Positions 56,769 to 64,000 of a stretch of 64,000 bases of DNA are shown piece after piece. The stretch covers positions 3,038,001-3,102,000 of the forward strand of contig NZ_CP045643.1 in NCBI RefSeq assembly GCF_009498275.1. Reading direction: 5' to 3'. The notes below the pieces were generated by a model, which had not been told where the DNA came from, ran no database searches, and saw nothing but the letters and a program-made list of their open reading frames with translations. Made by a program: the position numbers and the translations under genes. Positions within the stretch are counted from its first letter, which is position 1. Every line of letters begins with the position of its first letter. Source of the stretch: Streptomyces fagopyri. GTDB taxonomy: Bacteria > Actinomycetota > Actinomycetes > Streptomycetales > Streptomycetaceae.

Positions 56769-58400
56769 TCAGCCCATGTGGGGGTACGTGTAGTCGGTCG
56801 GCGGCACCAGCGTCTCCTTGATGGCGCGGGTCAGCGTCCAGCGCATCAGGTTCTGCGGGGCGCCCGCCTTGTCGTTCGTGCCGGAGGCACGGCCGCCGCC
56901 GAAGGGCTGCTGGCCGACGACGGCGCCGGTCGACTTGTCGTTGATGTAGAAGTTGCCCGCGGCGTAGCGGAGCTTCTCCATCGTGTACGCGGCGGCCGCG
57001 CGGTCGCCCGAGACGACCGAGCCGGTCAGCGCGTAGTCGGAGGCCGACTCCATCTGGGTCAGCATCGCGTCGTACGCGTCGTCCTCGTAGACGTGCACGG
57101 CGAGGAACGGACCGAAGTACTCCGTCTTGAAGACCTCGTTCTCCGGGTCCGAGCACTCGACGACCGTGGGACGGACGAAGTAGCCGACGGAGTCGTCGTA
57201 CGAGCCGCCCGCGACGACCGTGCAGGCCGGGTCGGACTTCGCCCGGTCGATCGCCGCCTTGTTCTTGGCGAACGACCGCTCGTCGATGACCGCGCCGACG
57301 AAGTTCGTCAGGTCGGTGACGTCGCCCATGGTCAGGCCGTCGACCTCGGCCGCGAACTCCTCCTTGAACCCGGAGTTCCAGATCGACGCCGGGATGTAGG
57401 CGCGCGAGGTCGCTGAGCACTTCTGGCCCTGGTACTCGAAGGCACCGCGGGTCAGGGCCGTCTTGAGGATCGCGCGGTCGGCCGACGGGTGGGCGACCAC
57501 GAAGTCCTTGCCGCCGGTCTCGCCCACCAGGCGCGGGTACGAGCGGTACTTCTCGATGTTGCCGCCGACCGTCTTCCACAGGTACTGGAAGGTCTTGGTC
57601 GAGCCGGTGAAGTGGATGCCCGCGAGATCGCGGTGCTCCAGCGCCACCTCGGAGACCTCGATGCCGTCACCGGTGACGAGGTTGATGACACCCTTCGGCA
57701 GACCGGCCTCCTCCAGCAGCCGCATCAGCAGCACGGCGGCGTGGGTCTGGGTCGGGGACGGCTTCCAGACGACGACGTTGCCCATCAGCGCGGGAGCCGT
57801 CGGCAGGTTGCCGGCGATCGCCGTGAAGTTGAAGGGCGTGATCGCGTAGACGAAGCCTTCGAGCGGGCGGTGGTCGAGACGGTTCCAGACGCCCGGCGAG
57901 TTGGCCGGGGGCTGCTCGGCGAGGATCTGCCGGGCGTAGGCGACGTTGAAGCGCCAGAAGTCGACCAGTTCGCAGGGGCAGTCGATCTCGGCCTGCTGGG
58001 CCGTCTTCGACTGGCCGAGCATCGTGGAGGCCGCGAGGGTCTCGCGCCAGGGGCCGGCCAGCAGCTCGGCGGCGCGCAGGATGATCGCGGCGCGGTCGTC
58101 GAAGGACATGGCGCGCCAGGCGGGCGCGGCCGCGAGGGCCGCGTCGATGGCGTCCTGGGCGTCGGCCCGGGTGGCGTGCGCGCCGGTGCCGATGACGGCC
58201 TTGTGGTTGTGCGGCTGCACGACCTCGAAGCGCTCACCGCCGCCGAGCCGCTTCTGGCCGCCGATGGTCATCGACAGCTCGATCGGGTTCTCGGCCAGCT
58301 CCTTGAGCTTGGCCTCCAGACGAACGCGCTCCGGCGAGCCGGGGGCGTAGCCGTGCACCGGCTCGTTGACGGGGGTGGGGACCTGGGTCACAGCGTCCAT
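56769..58400 (-). CDS. pruA: 1-pyrroline-5-carboxylate dehydrogenase
   Basis: PruA oxidises glutamate semialdehyde to glutamate with NAD, the second step of proline catabolism. The 543-residue aldehyde dehydrogenase shows FTGSTKTFQYLWKTVGGNIE, the general base in RLVGETGGKDFVVAHPSADR, the catalytic Cys in YQGQKCSATSRAYIP and PFGGGRASGTNDKAGAPQ. Length is normal. It follows putA by 36 bases, so the two are an operon that channels pyrroline-5-carboxylate. Confidence 0.96.
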   Translation of the reverse strand: MDAVTQVPTPVNEPVHGYAPGSPERVRLEAKLKELAENPIELSMTIGGQKRLGGGERFEVVQPHNHKAVIGTGAHATRADAQDAIDAALAAAPAWRAMSFDDRAAIILRAAELLAGPWRETLAASTMLGQSKTAQQAEIDCPCELVDFWRFNVAYARQILAEQPPANSPGVWNRLDHRPLEGFVYAITPFNFTAIAGNLPTAPALMGNVVVWKPSPTQTHAAVLLMRLLEEAGLPKGVINLVTGDGIEVSEVALEHRDLAGIHFTGSTKTFQYLWKTVGGNIEKYRSYPRLVGETGGKDFVVAHPSADRAILKTALTRGAFEYQGQKCSATSRAYIPASIWNSGFKEEFAAEVDGLTMGDVTDLTNFVGAVIDERSFAKNKAAIDRAKSDPACTVVAGGSYDDSVGYFVRPTVVECSDPENEVFKTEYFGPFLAVHVYEDDAYDAMLTQMESASDYALTGSVVSGDRAAAAYTMEKLRYAAGNFYINDKSTGAVVGQQPFGGGRASGTNDKAGAPQNLMRWTLTRAIKETLVPPTDYTYPHMG

Positions 58401-58436
58401 GGGTTCCGTAACTCCTTAGTGAGCGGTGGTTCGGAC

Positions 58437-59363
58437 TCAGCCCTTGGTGAGGATCGAGCGGGCGAAGAAGAGCAGGTTGGCGGGCTTCTCCGCGAGGCGG
58501 CGCATGAAGTAGCCGTACCAGTCGGTGCCGTACGCGGTGTACACACGCATGCGGTGGCCCTCGGCGGCGAGCCGCAGGTGCTCCTCGCCGCGGATGCCGT
58601 AGAGCATCTGGAACTCGTACTCGTCGAGCTTGCGGCCGGCCCTGCGGGCCAGTTCCTGCGCGATGGAGATCAGGCGCGGGTCGTGGGACCCGATCATCGG
58701 GTAGCCCTCGCCCTCCATCAGGATGCGCAGGATACGGACGTACGCCTTGTCGGTCTCGGCCTTGTCCTGGTACGCGACCTCGGCGGGCTCCTTGTAGGCG
58801 CCCTTCACGAGGCGTACGCGGCTGCCGTTCGCGGCGAGGCGGCGGGCGTCGGCCTCGGTGCGGAACAGGTACGCCTGGATGACGCAACCGGTCGCGGGGA
58901 AGTCCTTCCGCAGCTCCTCGTGGATGGCGAACATCGAGTCGAGGGTGGTGTGGTCCTCCGCGTCCAGCGTGACCGTGGTGCCGATGGCGGCCGCGGCCTC
59001 GACGACCGGACGGACGTTGGCGAGGGCCAGTTCGTGGCCGCCCCCCAGTGCCTGGCCGAACATCGAGAGCTTGACGGACATCTCGGCCTTCGTGCCGAGG
59101 TCCAGTTCCCTGAGGTGGTCGATGAGCTCCAGGTAGGCGTCGCGGGCGGCGAAGGCCTGTTCCCGCGTGGTGATGTCCTCGCCGACGACGTCCAGGGTGA
59201 CCGCGAGCCCCTTGGCGACGGCGTCCCGCACGACCGGGACGACCTGGTCGACGCTCTCACCGGCGATGAAACGGGAGACCACCTGCTTGGTGCCGGGGGC
59301 CGCCGACACGAAACGGCGCATGCGGTCGCTGCGCGACGCGGCGAGAATCACGGGACCCAGCAC
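58437..59363 (-). CDS. putA: proline dehydrogenase
   Basis: The stand-alone 308-residue FAD enzyme oxidises proline to pyrroline-5-carboxylate at the membrane. It carries the barrel motifs MSVKLSMFGQALGG, VTLDAEDHTTLDS and RLVKGAYKEPAEVAYQDKAE, and the C-terminal QMLYGIRGEEHLR with the conserved YTAYGTDWYGYFMRRLAE. I chose the second GTG (59363), since ggag lies six bases before it; the GTG at 59369 overlaps that ribosome site. It is divergent from the PucR regulator gene. Confidence 0.94.
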   Translation of the reverse strand: MLGPVILAASRSDRMRRFVSAAPGTKQVVSRFIAGESVDQVVPVVRDAVAKGLAVTLDVVGEDITTREQAFAARDAYLELIDHLRELDLGTKAEMSVKLSMFGQALGGGHELALANVRPVVEAAAAIGTTVTLDAEDHTTLDSMFAIHEELRKDFPATGCVIQAYLFRTEADARRLAANGSRVRLVKGAYKEPAEVAYQDKAETDKAYVRILRILMEGEGYPMIGSHDPRLISIAQELARRAGRKLDEYEFQMLYGIRGEEHLRLAAEGHRMRVYTAYGTDWYGYFMRRLAEKPANLLFFARSILTKG

Positions 59364-59549
59364 GGGCACCTCCACGGAAAGTACGGACGGCCGCTGACCC
59401 CCGCGAACGACAGGCGGGGACGGCACGGGGAACCACCGTGAAACCTAAGGATCCCCCCGATCCTCGGCCATCGACAGCTGTCACGCATCCGTGCCCTGGA
59501 TCTCAGACATCTGTATGAAGGTTCTCGGGAGATGGGGGAGAATGCCCGT

Positions 59550-60812
59550 GTGACGGGCGATTTCAAGGCGGGCAGAACGGCCGGCGGCGGCGAGTACCAG
59601 GAGCTGGTCGACGAGATCTCGGCGCTGCTCGACGCCCCCGCGACCCTGGAGAACCGGGACTTCGAGCTGATCGCCTTCGCCGCGTACGGGAGTGACGGCG
59701 ACGACGATTTCGACGCGGCCGCCCTCGACCCCGTCCGTACCCGCTCGATCCTCACCCGCCGCTCGACCCCGGCGGTCCGCGCCTGGTTCGAGGGCTTCGG
59801 CATCGCCCGGGCCACCGGCCCGGTCCGGATTCCGCCGACGCCGGAGGCGGGCGTCTACCGGGGACGCGTCTGCCTGCCCGTACGCCATCGGGGTGTCGTG
59901 CTGGGCTACGTGTGGCTCCTGGACGACGACCCCGGGCCGGCGCGGGAGCGGCTGGACGCCGCCATGGAGGTCGCCTCCCGGATCGGCGCGCTGCTCGCGG
60001 ACGAGGCCCAGGCGGGCGCGGACCTGACGCGCGAACTGCGGGCCGTGCTCACCGCCGAACGGGGCTGGCAGCGGGACATGGCCGTGGCCGAACTGCGCAC
60101 GGCCCTCGGCCCGCGCGGTGAAGGCCTGCACACGCTGGTGTGCGTCGCGCCGTGGCCCTCGGCCGACCCGGACGACGCCCCGTCGGCCCGTACGGTGCCG
60201 GGTGCCACCGCCCTGTGCACGGTGCCGTGGGGCGTCGGCGCCTCCGCCCCCGGCGGTGCGGGGACGGAGTCCGCCCGGAGCCTGGCCCTGCTGGTCCGGC
60301 TGCGCTCGCCCGAGGTGCTGACCCCGGCCCTGACGGCGGCCGCCCGGTTCGTCCGCGAGGCGGAGGGGGAACGTACCGGAGGCGCCGGAGCCCCGGGAGC
60401 ACGGGCGGCGGCCGGGGTCGCCGGGGCGCGGGTGGGGCTCGCGGAGCTGGGGGCCGGCTGGCAGGAGGCGTCCGCCGCCGCCCGCGCGGTCCTCGCCGAG
60501 CCCCGCCTCGGCCCGGTCGCCGAGTGGTCGTCGATCGGCCCGTACCGCCTCCTCACCACGCTCCTTCCGGAGACCGCCCAGGACCCCGCCGTCCGCACCC
60601 TCCTCTCCCCCGCCCACCACGAACTCGCCCGCACCGCCGAGGTGTTCCTCGACCGCGCGGGCCAGGCCGGGCGCACCGCGGCCGAACTGGGCATCCACCG
60701 GCAGACGCTCTACTACCGCCTCTCCCGCGTCGAGCAGCTGACGGGTCTCGACCTGGACGACGGCGAGGACCGCCTGCTGCTGCACATGGCGCTCAAGGCG
60801 GCACGGCTGTGA
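59550..60812 (+). CDS. PucR/CdaR-type regulator of proline catabolism
   Basis: The roughly 420-residue protein has an N-terminal sensory region ([20 protein letters not shown]) with a GAF-like part. A PucR C-terminal helix-turn-helix follows ([20 protein letters not shown], then [20 protein letters not shown]). Such proteins commonly sit divergent from put genes and activate them in response to proline. The GTG at 59550 has gggggag nine bases upstream; an ATG at 59532 is an alternative start. Confidence 0.87.
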   Translation: MTGDFKAGRTAGGGEYQELVDEISALLDAPATLENRDFELIAFAAYGSDGDDDFDAAALDPVRTRSILTRRSTPAVRAWFEGFGIARATGPVRIPPTPEAGVYRGRVCLPVRHRGVVLGYVWLLDDDPGPARERLDAAMEVASRIGALLADEAQAGADLTRELRAVLTAERGWQRDMAVAELRTALGPRGEGLHTLVCVAPWPSADPDDAPSARTVPGATALCTVPWGVGASAPGGAGTESARSLALLVRLRSPEVLTPALTAAARFVREAEGERTGGAGAPGARAAAGVAGARVGLAELGAGWQEASAAARAVLAEPRLGPVAEWSSIGPYRLLTTLLPETAQDPAVRTLLSPAHHELARTAEVFLDRAGQAGRTAAELGIHRQTLYYRLSRVEQLTGLDLDDGEDRLLLHMALKAARL

Positions 60813-60913
60813 GGAACAGGGGCACTCGCTCCCCCGCCCGGCCGAAGTGACCCCGGGGGGCCGTCGCCCCACCGGGGACGGTCACGGACAGACCGTCGAC
60901 CCGCCGGGGACGG

Positions 60914-61528
60914 TCACGGAGAGACCGCGTCGTCCCGTCGCGCGGCGCCCGCCGCCTCGATCACACGGCGCAGTCCCTCCGTCAGGTCGTCCGCGGTCGA
61001 CGCGCTCACCGGATCGAAGAGCCACTGCACCATCAGCCCGTTGAGGAGCGCCTGGTAGAAGCCGCCGACGGACTTCACGGTCCGCTCGTCGAGGCTCTCC
61101 TCGTCCAGGCCCAGCAGCATCGCGGTCAGCCCGGCCCGCCCCTCGGTCTGCGCGTGCGCCATCAGCTCGCGCAGCTCCGGCACCCGCTCCCCCTGGGTCA
61201 CGACCTCCATGCTGGCCGCCCACACGGGCCGGTACTCCTCGAAGGAATCCAGCATCCGCGCCCACACGCTGTGGAAGCGCTCGACCGAACCCCCGGGCGT
61301 GTCCTCCTGCTCCGGATGATGGCCGGACTTCTCGCCCCACTCCTGCACGAGTTCCACGAACGCCTGGGTGAGCAGCGCGTCCTTCGACCCGTAGTGGTAA
61401 CCGATGGACGCCAGGTTCGTCCCCGACTCCTTCACGATGTCGCGCGCGGTCGTACGCACGAACCCCTTCTCCAGCAGGCAGCGCTTGGCGCCTTCGAGCA
61501 GATCCTCACGGTGTCCCATGCGGCTCAC
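60914..61528 (-). CDS. TetR-family repressor of an efflux pump
   Basis: The 204-residue protein has a TetR helix-turn-helix (TTARDIVKESGTNLASIGYH) at residues 25-45 and a TetR C-terminal ligand domain. GTG at 61528 has ggaggt four bases upstream; the ATG at 61519 is less well placed. It is divergent from a DHA2 transporter gene, the typical arrangement for a drug-responsive repressor. Its 3' end includes one copy of a 17-bp direct repeat (60872 and 60904). Confidence 0.9.
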   Translation of the reverse strand: MSRMGHREDLLEGAKRCLLEKGFVRTTARDIVKESGTNLASIGYHYGSKDALLTQAFVELVQEWGEKSGHHPEQEDTPGGSVERFHSVWARMLDSFEEYRPVWAASMEVVTQGERVPELRELMAHAQTEGRAGLTAMLLGLDEESLDERTVKSVGGFYQALLNGLMVQWLFDPVSASTADDLTEGLRRVIEAAGAARRDDAVSP

Positions 61529-61629
61529 CCTACCTCCGATCCATACAAACGTCCCATACGTCCGTCACATACGAATGTCCTAAACGCTCGTACTAGACAA
61601 CCGTATATGACATCCGTACAGTTCCCGGC
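61529..61629. promoter_or_regulatory. TetR-MFS divergent control region
   Basis: The 101-bp space contains several repeated half-sites of the type catacg: catacaaacg, catacgtccg and catacgaatg, plus an inverted cgtata. These are likely the repressor binding sites. It is AT-richer than neighbouring DNA and holds both promoters. Confidence 0.55.
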
Positions 61630-63183
61630 ATGACGAACCCGACGCGCACCACCCCCGCACCCGGCGCACGCGCCGGCCGCCGCGAATGGACCGCCCTCGG
61701 TGTCCTGATGCTTCCGCTGCTCCTCGTCTCCATGGACGTCTCGGTCCTCTACTTCGCGATCCCCGCGATCAGCGCGGACCTGGAGCCGAGCGGCACCCAG
61801 CAGCTGTGGATCTTCGACATCTACGCGTTCGTGCTCGCCGGTCTGCTGATGACGATGGGATCGCTCGGCGACCGCATCGGCCGCCGCCGGCTCCTTCTGT
61901 TCGGCGCCGCCGCGTTCGGTGCGGCGTCCGCCCTCGCGGCCTACGCCGACAGCCCGGAGACGCTGATCGCGGCCCGCGCGCTCCTAGGCGTCGGCGGCGC
62001 GACCCTGATGCCGTCGACGATGGCGATCATCCGCACGATGTTCACGGACCCCGGTCAGCGCGCGAAGGCCATCGGTCTGTGGTCCGGTGTCATGACCGGG
62101 GGCGTCGCGCTCGGCTCGGTGATGAGCGGGGTCCTGGTGCAGTACTTCTGGTGGGGCTCGGTCTTCCTGGTCAACCTGCCCGCGATGGCACTCCTGCTGG
62201 CCCTCGGCCCGGTCCTGCTCCCCGAGTCCAAGAACCCGCGGCCGGGCCGCTTCGACCTGCCGAGCGTCCCGCTGTCGATGGCGGCCGTGCTCCCCGTCAT
62301 CTACGGCATCAAGGAAATCCCCTCCGAGGGCTGGAAGTTCGAGTACGTCCTCTCGATCGCCGCCGGTCTCCTCTTCGCCGCCCTCTTCGTCCGGCGTCAG
62401 CGCACCGCCGAATCCCCGCTGATCTCCCCCGAGTTGTTCCGCGGCCACGGCTTCGCGCCTGCCGTCGTCCTCAACCTCGTCTCCTCGTTCGGGATGATGG
62501 GATCGGCGTACTTCACCACCCAGTACCTCCAGTCGGTGCTGGGCAAGAGCTCCATGGAGGCCGCCCTGTGGGCGCTGCTCCCGACGGTCCTGGTCGGCGT
62601 CGCCGCGCCGGTGGCCGCGCAGTTGGTGCAGAAGGGCGTGCACCGCGCCCAGGTCGTCTCCGGCGGATTCGTCCTCGGCGCCTGCGGCTACGGGCTGCTG
62701 ACGCTCACCGGCACGGACGCTCTGTGGTGGGCCCTGGCCGGAGCCGGCGTCCTCGCCGCCGGCATCGTCGTCGTCATGTCCCAGATGATGGACCTGGCAC
62801 TGAGCACGGTCCCCGTCGGTGACGCGGGCGCCGCCTCCTCCCTGCTGGAGACCGGCGCCGAGTTCGGGGGTGCGCTGGGCATGGCCGTCCTCGGCTCGAT
62901 CGGCACGGCGGTCTATCGCCACGGGATTGCGTCCGACGCCCCGGACGCGGCCCGCGAGACCCTCGGCGGCGCCCTGTCGGTCGCCCACCGACTGCCCGGC
63001 GACACGGGCGCGGCACTGGTCCGGACGGCCCGCGAGGCCTTCACCGACGGGATGCACGCGGCGGCGGTCGCGGGTGCGGTGCTGTTGCTGGGAGCGGCGG
63101 TGCTGGCGTCGGTGACGCTTCGGCGGGTGCGGGTGCGGGAGGGCGCGGGCCAGGGCCCGCGCCCTGAGCGGGCGCCCGCCTGA
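61630..63183 (+). CDS. DHA2-family (14-segment) MFS drug efflux transporter
   Basis: The 517-residue protein has 14 predicted membrane segments and the antiporter motifs GSLGDRIGRRRLLLFGAAAF (motif A) and LDLxxV-like MDVSVLYFAIPAISADL (motif D1). It is of the EmrB/QacA type and exports lipophilic or cationic drugs using the proton gradient. Substrate is unknown. ATG at 61630. The TetR gene beside it points to inducible resistance. Confidence 0.9.
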   Translation: MTNPTRTTPAPGARAGRREWTALGVLMLPLLLVSMDVSVLYFAIPAISADLEPSGTQQLWIFDIYAFVLAGLLMTMGSLGDRIGRRRLLLFGAAAFGAASALAAYADSPETLIAARALLGVGGATLMPSTMAIIRTMFTDPGQRAKAIGLWSGVMTGGVALGSVMSGVLVQYFWWGSVFLVNLPAMALLLALGPVLLPESKNPRPGRFDLPSVPLSMAAVLPVIYGIKEIPSEGWKFEYVLSIAAGLLFAALFVRRQRTAESPLISPELFRGHGFAPAVVLNLVSSFGMMGSAYFTTQYLQSVLGKSSMEAALWALLPTVLVGVAAPVAAQLVQKGVHRAQVVSGGFVLGACGYGLLTLTGTDALWWALAGAGVLAAGIVVVMSQMMDLALSTVPVGDAGAASSLLETGAEFGGALGMAVLGSIGTAVYRHGIASDAPDAARETLGGALSVAHRLPGDTGAALVRTAREAFTDGMHAAAVAGAVLLLGAAVLASVTLRRVRVREGAGQGPRPERAPA

Positions 63184-63332
63184 CATCCGGCCCCCAGGGG
63201 CGCGGCCCCTGGCCCCTGGCCTCCGGCCGGGGGGCGCGGTCGTGGAACCCGGGGGTCCTTCGCCCCCGCCGCCCCTACCCGACCCATCCCTGGGGGCTGC
63301 CGCCCCCAGACCCCCGCATCGGCCTGAACGAC

Positions 63333-63578
63333 CTCGTCCTCGAACGCCGGACGGGCTGATGGTGCGGGCCAGCGCCGCAAAGCTGACGCCCGAAGCCGAT
63401 ACCGGACCTGAACCATCCGGCGTCGGCGCGCACCTCCAGCCCGGCCGCAACCATCCGGCGCGGACCTACACCCTCACCCAGTCCGTAACTATCCGGTGCA
63501 GGCCTACCCCCCCCCGTGCGGCCGTCAGCCTTTCAGCGCGGGCCCGCACTCTCAGCCCGTCCGGCGTTTGAGGACGAG
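63333..63578. repeat. 246-bp element bounded by a 27-bp inverted repeat
   Basis: The left arm reads toward ggacgggctga and the right arm begins tcagcccgtccggcg; they match at 26 of 27 positions when one is reversed. This is a recurrent Streptomyces intergenic motif, as I recall. Nothing inside codes for a protein. Confidence 0.7.
63411..63524. repeat. 38-bp degenerate tandem repeat, three units
   Basis: Each unit starts aaccatccggcg (third copy aactatccggtg) at 63411, 63449 and 63487, an exact 38-base period; the rest of the unit has diverged. Confidence 0.75.
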
Positions 63579-63709
63579 CCCTTCGGGCGACGCGGGGGTC
63601 CAGGGGGCGCGGCGCCCCTGGCGGGGTCCGGGGTGGAGCCCCGGGAGCGGGACGGGTAGGAGCGGCGGGGGCGAAGAGCCGGTCGGGCCGGCGTGCCAGG
63701 ATGGTCGTC

Positions 63710-64000
63710 GTGGCACAGACATTCGGTACGCCGCTCATAGGCCGCTCCGGCGAACTCACCCGCCTCACCGACGTGCTGGACCGCGCCAGGAACGGCACCC
63801 CCCGCGCGGTCCTCGTCTCCGGCGACGCCGGCGTCGGCAAGACCCGCGTCCTGACGGAGGCCGCCGCCCACGCCACCCGCACCGGCACGACGGTGCTGAC
63901 AGGCCACTGCGTGGACCTCGGCGACGTGGGCCTGCCCTACCTCCCGTTCACGGAGATCCTCGGCATGCTCGCCGCGGACGAGCGGTTCACGTCCGCGTTC
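63710..64000 (+). CDS. AAA-ATPase regulator of LuxR/LAL type, 5' part
   Basis: The first 97 residues are visible. They start FGTPLIGRSGELTRLTDVLD and include the Walker A motif VSGDAGVGKTRVLTEAA, as in the large LuxR-type regulators (LAL) and similar ATPases. GTG at 63710 has agga eight bases upstream; an ATG at 63701 is an alternative. The C-terminal helix-turn-helix, if any, lies beyond the window, so the family is inferred from the ATPase start. Confidence 0.7.
   Translation, partial: MAQTFGTPLIGRSGELTRLTDVLDRARNGTPRAVLVSGDAGVGKTRVLTEAAAHATRTGTTVLTGHCVDLGDVGLPYLPFTEILGMLAADERFTSAF

Larger units (their letters stand above)
63184..63709. other. repeat-rich region between the efflux gene and the last gene
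   Basis: No gene. It contains runs such as cccctggcccc, a 27-bp inverted pair (63333-63359 and 63552-63578), a 38-bp degenerate tandem array between them, and gcgccctggc-type stem sequences to 63660. Confidence 0.75.

Overview
The window is about 72% G+C with dense, high-GC-codon genes, many GTG starts, an HU protein with a Lys/Ala tail, conservons, mycothiol/F420-era actinobacterial genes and an NdgR-type regulator beside leuCD. All of this points to a chromosomal core region of a Streptomyces (or a very close relative). The gene order resembles, from memory and unchecked, the S. coelicolor region carrying conservons cvn1 and cvn2. I see no prophage, insertion sequence, rRNA or CRISPR array.

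Layout. 0.1-8.6 kb: housekeeping genes (rpmB, thiL, an Lrp-type sensor domain, a DUF3515 lipoprotein, ddl, gpsA-plsC, cofC, an OB-fold protein, hupS). 8.7-13.7 kb: leuCD with divergent ndgR, then a DUF4188 gene facing a MerR regulator. 13.8-14.3 kb: five tRNA genes, only Glu(CTC) and Gln(CTG). 14.4-20.2 kb: a HAD hydrolase, a large secreted protein, gltX, an FAH-family enzyme and an unusual 62-residue protein with a duplicated NPRRT motif. 20.8-31.4 kb: two complete tandem conservons (cvnABCD), each a membrane sensor-kinase-like protein, a roadblock protein, a DUF742 protein and a small GTPase. The two GTPase genes are almost identical at DNA level. 32-35.9 kb: accE-accB, a YceI protein and an acetyltransferase. 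36.3-42.9 kb: a membrane protein and two secreted glycosidases (GH3, GH30) read divergently. 43-50.8 kb: cimA, then a nitrogen module (TetR regulator, agmatine deiminase, urease alpha, fused urease gamma-beta) facing an NCS1 permease. 51-53.5 kb: ilvE and leuB. 53.7-60.8 kb: a Tat-exported phosphoesterase, a 42-residue basic protein, an AAC(2')-like acetyltransferase and proline catabolism (pruA, putA) with a divergent PucR regulator. 61-63.2 kb: TetR regulator and DHA2 efflux pump. The window ends inside an ATPase-type regulator.

How the genes work together. Four branched-chain amino acid loci (leuCD, cimA, ilvE, leuB) lie in one window, with ndgR as the likely local regulator. gltX lies a few kb from the Glu and Gln tRNAs; in actinobacteria both are normally charged with glutamate by this enzyme. 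The nitrogen module combines uptake, an amidine hydrolase and a urease whose active-site flap differs from the textbook enzyme, under a probable shared TetR operator pair.

The points I find most worth a second look are the non-canonical urease cluster, the NPRRT small protein, the near-identical cvnD genes, the short transcription unit between the conservons, and an inverted-repeat element at 63.3-63.6 kb.
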